Assembly: GCF_018881965.1 (NCBI RefSeq) | Contig: NZ_JACVPI010000001.1 | Span: 254,018-318,017 of the forward strand | Source of the DNA: Polynucleobacter sp. JS-Polo-80-F4 | Lineage (GTDB): Bacteria; Pseudomonadota; Gammaproteobacteria; Burkholderiales; Burkholderiaceae | Reading direction: 5' to 3' | DNA length: 64,000 bases | Part shown: positions 59,388 through 64,000 of the stretch, in pieces | How positions within the stretch are numbered: the stretch's first letter is position 1 | Layout: the number at the start of each line of letters is the position of its first letter | Notes under the pieces: model-generated | What the model was told of the DNA's origin: nothing | Seen by the model: only the letters and a program-made list of their open reading frames with translations | Database searches by the model: none | Translations under genes and position numbers: made by a program

Positions 59388-59834
59388 ATGAAAAAATCCA
59401 AACTTCTTTTTTGCGCACTCGGATTATTTTTTCCAGGAAGCGGACTCAATTGTCTCTATTTGCAAGGACTGAAATCTTTTTGGGCATGGGTACAGTTGTT
59501 TGCCCTCATTGGAGGTGCAGCTGGCTGGATCATCCTGAAAGATGCTCACTTTCATTCTGCGCCGGGATGGGTACTCATTACTTTTGGCTTTATTGCTATT
59601 GAAGCAAGCTGGTTAACTACCATTGCATTCGGACTGCGTCTTGATGAGAAATGGGATGCCCAATTTAATCCTGGAATTGAAGAACATCGTCGCAGTCGGT
59701 CTGGATGGCTGGTGATATTGACAGTGATTTTCTCTTTAGTCTTCGGCGCTGGAGTGATGATGACTTTTTTAGCAATCTCTTTTGAGCAATTCTTTATCTC
59801 GCAAATCCACGAGGCAAAAAAGCTATCCCAATAA
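59388..59834 (+). CDS. Membrane protein, unknown
   Basis: 148 residues with about four hydrophobic segments (KSKLLFCALGLFFPGSGLNC at the start, WVQLFALIGGAAGWIIL, WVLITFGFIAIEASWLTTIA, WLVILTVIFSLVFGAGVMMT). The start resembles TM2-like or DUF4870-like small membrane proteins (GLFFPGSGLNCLYLQGLK) but no family is certain. It follows the lipoprotein gene by 26 bp, likely in the same transcript, and ends at a strong terminator. Confidence 0.72.
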   Translation: MKKSKLLFCALGLFFPGSGLNCLYLQGLKSFWAWVQLFALIGGAAGWIILKDAHFHSAPGWVLITFGFIAIEASWLTTIAFGLRLDEKWDAQFNPGIEEHRRSRSGWLVILTVIFSLVFGAGVMMTFLAISFEQFFISQIHEAKKLSQ

Positions 59835-59860
59835 TTGCAGATAGCTTTTCTTATGCAAGA

Positions 59861-59884
59861 GCCGCTCTTTGGAGCGGTTTTTTT
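59861..59884 (+). terminator. Terminator of the lipoprotein-membrane protein pair
   Basis: CCGCTC-TTT-GGAGCGG followed by seven T residues, about 28 bp past the stop codon of the membrane protein gene. It also precedes the convergent acyl-CoA dehydrogenase stop. Confidence 0.85.
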
Positions 59885-59900
59885 GTTCTCTGCAACTCTT

Positions 59901-61688
59901 TTAGAACTGCTCCACTTCTAAAGCATTGGTGGAATAGCCGCTTTCCACAATGGAGGTAGCAAGGGCCTGAGCCTGAGGCATAAGATTCTCTGCAAAGAAT
60001 CGCGCCGTTGCGATCTTTGCATCATAGAATTTGGGGTCGCCATCACGTAAGCGTTCTGCAGCTAGCAATGCCCTAGCCATTTGCCAGCCACCCAATACGA
60101 GACCTGACAAACGCAGATAAGCAAAACTGCCTGCATAGACGGCCTTGATATCTGTTTTGGCGTTAGCTACGACATAAGCAACCGCTTGCTCAAATGCAGC
60201 ACGCGCTAAGGTGAGCTGTTTGAGTACTGCTTTAGCGTCATCACTACCGCTGGCAGCTAAATCTTTTTCAATAGCACTGATTCTTTGGGAAAGTTCTTTC
60301 GCAATGGCGCCACCATCGCGCACCGTTTTTCTGCCAACCAAGTCGTTTGCCTGAATAGCAGTAGTGCCCTCGTAAATAGTCAAGATACGAGCATCGCGAT
60401 AGTGCTGAGCAGCGCCAGTTTCTTCAATAAAGCCCATGCCACCATGCACTTGAACTCCCAAGCTAGCAACTTCAATTGACATCTCAGTCGAAAAACCCTT
60501 AACGATTGGGACTAAGAATTCATAAATCGCTTGATTTGCTTTGCGTATGGATTCATCAGGAGCGGCATGTTGTGCGTCATAAGCAGAAGCAGCGTAGTAA
60601 GCCAAAGCACGTGATGCCTCTGTATAGGCCCGCATTGTCATCAGCATGCGCTTCACATCGGGCTGATGGATGATTGCTACAGGACCAGGTGAACCAGCTA
60701 AATCACGGCTTTGCACACGATCTTTGGCATATTGAACCGCCTTTTGATAAGCGCGCTCTGCTACCGCAACACCTTGCATACCTACTGCAAAGCGAGCAGC
60801 ATTCATCATCACGAACATGTATTCAAGACCACGATTTTCCTCACCAACCAGGTAGCCAACTGCGCCACCATGATCGCCAAACTGTAGAACCGCTGTTGGA
60901 CTCGCTTTGATGCCGAGTTTATGTTCAATCGATACACAGTGAACGTCGTTACGCTCACCTAATGAACCATCTTTATTCACCATGAACTTTGGCACTACAA
61001 ATAATGAAATACCCTTAACACCCTCTGGCGCATCAGGTGTTCTCGCTAACACCAAATGGATAATATTCTTAGCCATATCGTGTTCACCATAGGTGATATA
61101 AATTTTGGTACCAAAAATCTTATAAGTGCCATCACCCTCCGGAACGGCACGGGAACGCACCATCGATAGATCAGAGCCTGCTTGTGGCTCAGTGAGATTC
61201 ATTGTCCCGGTCCACTCACCAGAGATCATCTTCGGGACATATTGCTCCTGCAGTTCTGGGCTTGCAGCAGTTAACAGCGCTTCAATAGCACCATCCGTTA
61301 GCAATGGGCAAAGAGCAAAAGAAAGATTGGCTGCATTCACCATTTCCAAGCAAGCAGTGGAGATTAGTTTAGGCAAACCTTGGCCACCAAACTCCGCCGG
61401 ATGAATCACGCCCTGCCAACCAGCAGCAGCGTATTGCTCAAAAGCTTCTTTAAAACCAGGCGTAGTTGTTACAACACCGTCTTTTATAGAGCTTGGATTT
61501 TGATCTCCCACCCAGTTGAGTGGTGCAACAACATCTTGATTAAATTTAGCAGACTCTTCCAAAATAGCAGGCGCTAGATCAACGTCAGCACCTACTTCCG
61601 CATATGAAGGATAGGCAACAACATCCGATAGTCCAGCTAGTTCATTCATGACAAACAACATATCTTTCACTGGGGCTACGTATGGCAT
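59901..61688 (-). CDS. Acyl-CoA dehydrogenase
   Basis: 595-residue FAD enzyme. The large size and C-terminal extra domain (SQRISAIEKDLAASGSDDAK onwards) put it in the DmdC/FadE-like group. It shows MNLTEPQAGSDLSMVRSRA, KIFGTKIYITYGEHDM, and the catalytic Glu in ILTIYEGTTAIQANDL. It introduces the alpha,beta double bond in acyl-CoAs and passes electrons to ETF, whose genes etfA/etfB lie upstream on the same strand. Confidence 0.94.
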   Translation of the reverse strand: MPYVAPVKDMLFVMNELAGLSDVVAYPSYAEVGADVDLAPAILEESAKFNQDVVAPLNWVGDQNPSSIKDGVVTTTPGFKEAFEQYAAAGWQGVIHPAEFGGQGLPKLISTACLEMVNAANLSFALCPLLTDGAIEALLTAASPELQEQYVPKMISGEWTGTMNLTEPQAGSDLSMVRSRAVPEGDGTYKIFGTKIYITYGEHDMAKNIIHLVLARTPDAPEGVKGISLFVVPKFMVNKDGSLGERNDVHCVSIEHKLGIKASPTAVLQFGDHGGAVGYLVGEENRGLEYMFVMMNAARFAVGMQGVAVAERAYQKAVQYAKDRVQSRDLAGSPGPVAIIHQPDVKRMLMTMRAYTEASRALAYYAASAYDAQHAAPDESIRKANQAIYEFLVPIVKGFSTEMSIEVASLGVQVHGGMGFIEETGAAQHYRDARILTIYEGTTAIQANDLVGRKTVRDGGAIAKELSQRISAIEKDLAASGSDDAKAVLKQLTLARAAFEQAVAYVVANAKTDIKAVYAGSFAYLRLSGLVLGGWQMARALLAAERLRDGDPKFYDAKIATARFFAENLMPQAQALATSIVESGYSTNALEVEQF

Positions 61689-61749
61689 TACAACTCCTCT
61701 TTATTCGGTTTGATTCTCAGTTCATCGACTAATTTTTCAACTAATTGAG

Positions 61750-62685
61750 TCAACTAAGTGCTTTGGTTAGCTCAGGCACTGCAGTATTTAAATCAGCTAC
61801 TAGACCATAGTCAGCAACGCTAAAGATCGGCGCTTCTGGATCTTTATTAATCGCAACAATCACCTTGGAATCTTTCATACCAGCTAAATGTTGGATGGCG
61901 CCTGAAATGCCAACAGCGATATACAGCTGCGGAGCCACAATCTTGCCCGTCTGACCTACTTGATAGTCATTTGGAACATAACCCGCATCAACGGCAGCAC
62001 GTGATGCGCCTAAAGCAGCGCCCAATTTGTCAGCCAATGGGGCAATGATCTCTTGATACTTCTCACCAGAACCTAATCCACGGCCACCAGACACAATAAT
62101 CTTGGCAGCAGTTAACTCGGGACGGTCAGACTTCGTAAGCTCACGCCCCACAAAGGAAGATTGAGCTTTGCTATCAGCGGCAGTGGCCTTTTCTACAGCA
62201 GCCGAACCCCCAGTAGCAGCAACCGGATCAAAACCAGTGGTACGTACAGTAATGACTTTTACCGGATCGCTTGACTGCACGGTAGCAATAGCATTTCCTG
62301 CATAGATTGGGCGCTCAAAAGTATCAGCGGAGATTACTTTAGTGATATCGGATAACTGCGCTACATCGAGCTTAGCCGCAACGCGTGGCAATACATTCTT
62401 GCCGTTAGCAGTTGCAGGAGCGAGGATATGGCTATAACCGCCAGCGATCGACAGAATTTGCGCCGCTACAGGTTCAGCCAATTGATCAGCTAAACCGGCC
62501 GCATCAATTTGAATCACTTTGCGCACACCAGCAACTTGAGCCGCTGCAGCAGAGGCTGCATCAGCGCCGCTACCAGCAACTAAAACATCTACTTCCGGAG
62601 AGCACTGCAAAGCAGCTGCTACCGCATTAAGAGTTGCTGCTTTTAAAGATTGATTGTCGTGTTCGGCAATAACAAGTGCGGCCAT
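61750..62685 (-). CDS. etfA: Electron transfer flavoprotein alpha subunit
   Basis: 311 residues. It has the [20 protein letters not shown] start, the FAD signature [36 protein letters not shown] and [20 protein letters not shown]. It accepts electrons from acyl-CoA dehydrogenases. It directly abuts etfB without spacing, in the order etfB-etfA, ahead of the dehydrogenase gene. Confidence 0.97.
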   Translation of the reverse strand: MAALVIAEHDNQSLKAATLNAVAAALQCSPEVDVLVAGSGADAASAAAAQVAGVRKVIQIDAAGLADQLAEPVAAQILSIAGGYSHILAPATANGKNVLPRVAAKLDVAQLSDITKVISADTFERPIYAGNAIATVQSSDPVKVITVRTTGFDPVAATGGSAAVEKATAADSKAQSSFVGRELTKSDRPELTAAKIIVSGGRGLGSGEKYQEIIAPLADKLGAALGASRAAVDAGYVPNDYQVGQTGKIVAPQLYIAVGISGAIQHLAGMKDSKVIVAINKDPEAPIFSVADYGLVADLNTAVPELTKALS

Positions 62686-63435
62686 TTAGATCACCTTCGC
62701 TTCATTTTTGAGTTTTTCTACAAGGGCTGCTACATCAGCAACCATCACGCCTGCGCTACGCTTAGGGGGTTCTTCTACCTTAAGTGTTTTAAGACGCGGG
62801 GCAATATCGACGCCCAAATCTTCAGGCTTGACGATATCAATCGTTTTCTTCTTAGCTTTCATGATGTTTGGCAAAGTCACATAACGTGGCTCATTCAAAC
62901 GCAAGTCAGTCGTAATAACGGCAGGCAATGTGAGTGCAATGGTTTCTAAACCACCGTCAACTTCACGCGTCACAGTAGCCTTGCCATCTGCAACCACCAC
63001 TTTGGAAGCAAAGGTTGCTTGTGGGATATCCAACAGGCTAGCTAACATCTGACCCGTTTGATTGCTATCGTCATCAATCGCTTGCTTACCAAGAATGATG
63101 ATTTGCGCTTGTTCTTTTTCAGAGAGCGCCTTCAGAATCTTCGCCACTGCTAAAGGCTGTAGCTCTGCCTCTGTCTCAACCAGGATTGCACGATCAGCGC
63201 CAATGGCCAATGCGGTACGCAACGTTTCTTGACATTGAGTCGCACCAGCGCTTACCACAACAACTTCGGTTGCTACGCCAGCCTCTTTAAGACGTACCGC
63301 TTCTTCAACAGCTATTTCATCAAAGGGATTCATGCTCATTTTGACGTTAGCTAAATCGACACCAGAATTATCTGATTTCACCCGAATTTTGACGTTGTAA
63401 TCCACAACGCGTTTTACAGCTACTAAGATTTTCAT
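62686..63435 (-). CDS. etfB: Electron transfer flavoprotein beta subunit
   Basis: 249 residues. It begins [20 protein letters not shown] and has [17 protein letters not shown], the AMP-binding DDDSNQTG, and the signature [39 protein letters not shown] (residues about 153-191). Subunit of the soluble ETF dimer. First of etfB-etfA, upstream of the acyl-CoA dehydrogenase. Confidence 0.97.
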   Translation of the reverse strand: MKILVAVKRVVDYNVKIRVKSDNSGVDLANVKMSMNPFDEIAVEEAVRLKEAGVATEVVVVSAGATQCQETLRTALAIGADRAILVETEAELQPLAVAKILKALSEKEQAQIIILGKQAIDDDSNQTGQMLASLLDIPQATFASKVVVADGKATVTREVDGGLETIALTLPAVITTDLRLNEPRYVTLPNIMKAKKKTIDIVKPEDLGVDIAPRLKTLKVEEPPKRSAGVMVADVAALVEKLKNEAKVI

Positions 63436-63490
63436 TTGGAATTCTCAATAATGGTTAATGATCTATTTTATCCGCCCTGAAGACCTGGCC

Positions 63491-64000
63491 CTAGACATCA
63501 ATAGCGGTCGCAGACCCAGCCTGCTTGCGTAATTCAAACTTCTGAATCTTGCCAGTCGAGGTCTTGGGCAACTCACAGAACACAATCGCCCTAGGAACCT
63601 TAAAACCAGCCAAATGCTGCTTGCAATGGGCAATGATTTCCTCAGCAGTCACCTCTGAACCGGGCTTAATCTCCAGGAAGGCACAAGGGGTTTCACCCCA
63701 CTTAGGATCGGGTTTGGCAACTACTGCAGCGGCGTTCACTGCTGGGTGACGATAGAGAACATCCTCAACTTCAACTGAGGAGATATTCTCCCCTCCAGAA
63801 ATAATGATGTCTTTACTGCGATCCTTCATCTTCACATAGCCATCCGGGTTCATTACCGCCAAATCCCCCGAGTGAAACCAGCCACCCTCAAATGCTTCTT
63901 GAGTTGCTTTTTCATTCTTCAGGTAACCCTTCATGGCGATATTGCCCTTGAACATAATTTCGCCCATGGTTTCACCATCGGCTGGAACTGGCTGCATTGT
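63491..64000 (-). CDS. Acyl-CoA synthetase, 3' part (cut by window edge)
   Basis: Only the C-terminal part, about 170 residues, is inside the window; the gene continues past 64000 and the frame is open to the edge. It has [65 protein letters not shown] (residues about 38-84 of the fragment) and the catalytic Lys loop [15 protein letters not shown]. These are the ANL C-terminal motifs of medium-chain or fatty acyl-CoA ligases. Proximity to etfB-etfA-acyl-CoA dehydrogenase fits beta-oxidation. Confidence 0.92.
   Translation of the reverse strand, partial: TMQPVPADGETMGEIMFKGNIAMKGYLKNEKATQEAFEGGWFHSGDLAVMNPDGYVKMKDRSKDIIISGGENISSVEVEDVLYRHPAVNAAAVVAKPDPKWGETPCAFLEIKPGSEVTAEEIIAHCKQHLAGFKVPRAIVFCELPKTSTGKIQKFELRKQAGSATAIDV

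Overview
The window reads as chromosome of a freshwater betaproteobacterium of the Burkholderiaceae, most like Polynucleobacter. This is inferred from the moderate, fairly low GC content, a Bug/TctC-type periplasmic receptor, a second short infA, the rpsP-rimM-trmD-rplS block, a complete livKHMGF operon, etfBA beside an acyl-CoA dehydrogenase, and many short GCCACC/GGTGGC hairpin terminators. No full rRNA, tRNA, IS element, integrase or CRISPR array was seen. One 3' fragment of a tRNA-Lys gene is present.

Layout. 0.1-2.3 kb: a Bug receptor divergent from a DapA-superfamily lyase. 2.4-4.3 kb: a tRNA-Lys 3' fragment with its terminator, a small lipoprotein, infA, a cold-shock gene, and a decayed copy of the tRNA-end/terminator sequence. 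4.3-18.2 kb is accessory. It holds a 1717-residue DUF4062-NTPase-WD40 protein and a divergent small zinc-ribbon membrane protein. Next comes a three-gene operon (PTR1/FolM-type reductase, FolB-like aldolase, family-2 glycosyltransferase). Converging on it is a three-gene operon coding for a membrane-anchored TIR protein, an exported coiled-coil protein and a zinc-ribbon-TIR-NACHT-TPR protein. The last operon is the best candidate here for an undescribed immune or signalling system.

18.3-28.4 kb is catabolic: livKHMGF plus an alpha/beta hydrolase, facing a GntR regulator, an aldehyde dehydrogenase, a hydrolase-fold protein lacking the nucleophilic serine and a zeta-class GST, then an S1/P1 nuclease. 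28.4-31.1 kb holds a ClC channel, small unknown proteins and an ArsR-type regulator. 31.2-35.8 kb looks like one regulon: a LuxR-type response regulator with a hybrid kinase, a beta-barrel protein and small exported proteins. Five copies of the motif TAGAGCTAAAGTACTAG are scattered there, mostly in promoter positions.

35.8-51 kb is mostly ordinary metabolism and transport: an HMG-CoA-lyase family enzyme with a class III CoA-transferase, an SbtA-like permease with a DUF6671-like protein, a conserved photolyase operon (TIGR03643-photolyase-DUF2256; the 52-residue DUF2256 gene is easily missed), DctA-like, TauE, NRAMP-like and TRAP components, and pmbA. 51-59 kb is housekeeping: mogA, orn, an M48 protease, rsgA, a CbiB-like protein, a NUDIX hydrolase, rplS, trmD, rimM and rpsP. 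59.9-64 kb holds acyl-CoA dehydrogenase, etfA, etfB and the 3' part of an acyl-CoA synthetase cut by the window edge.
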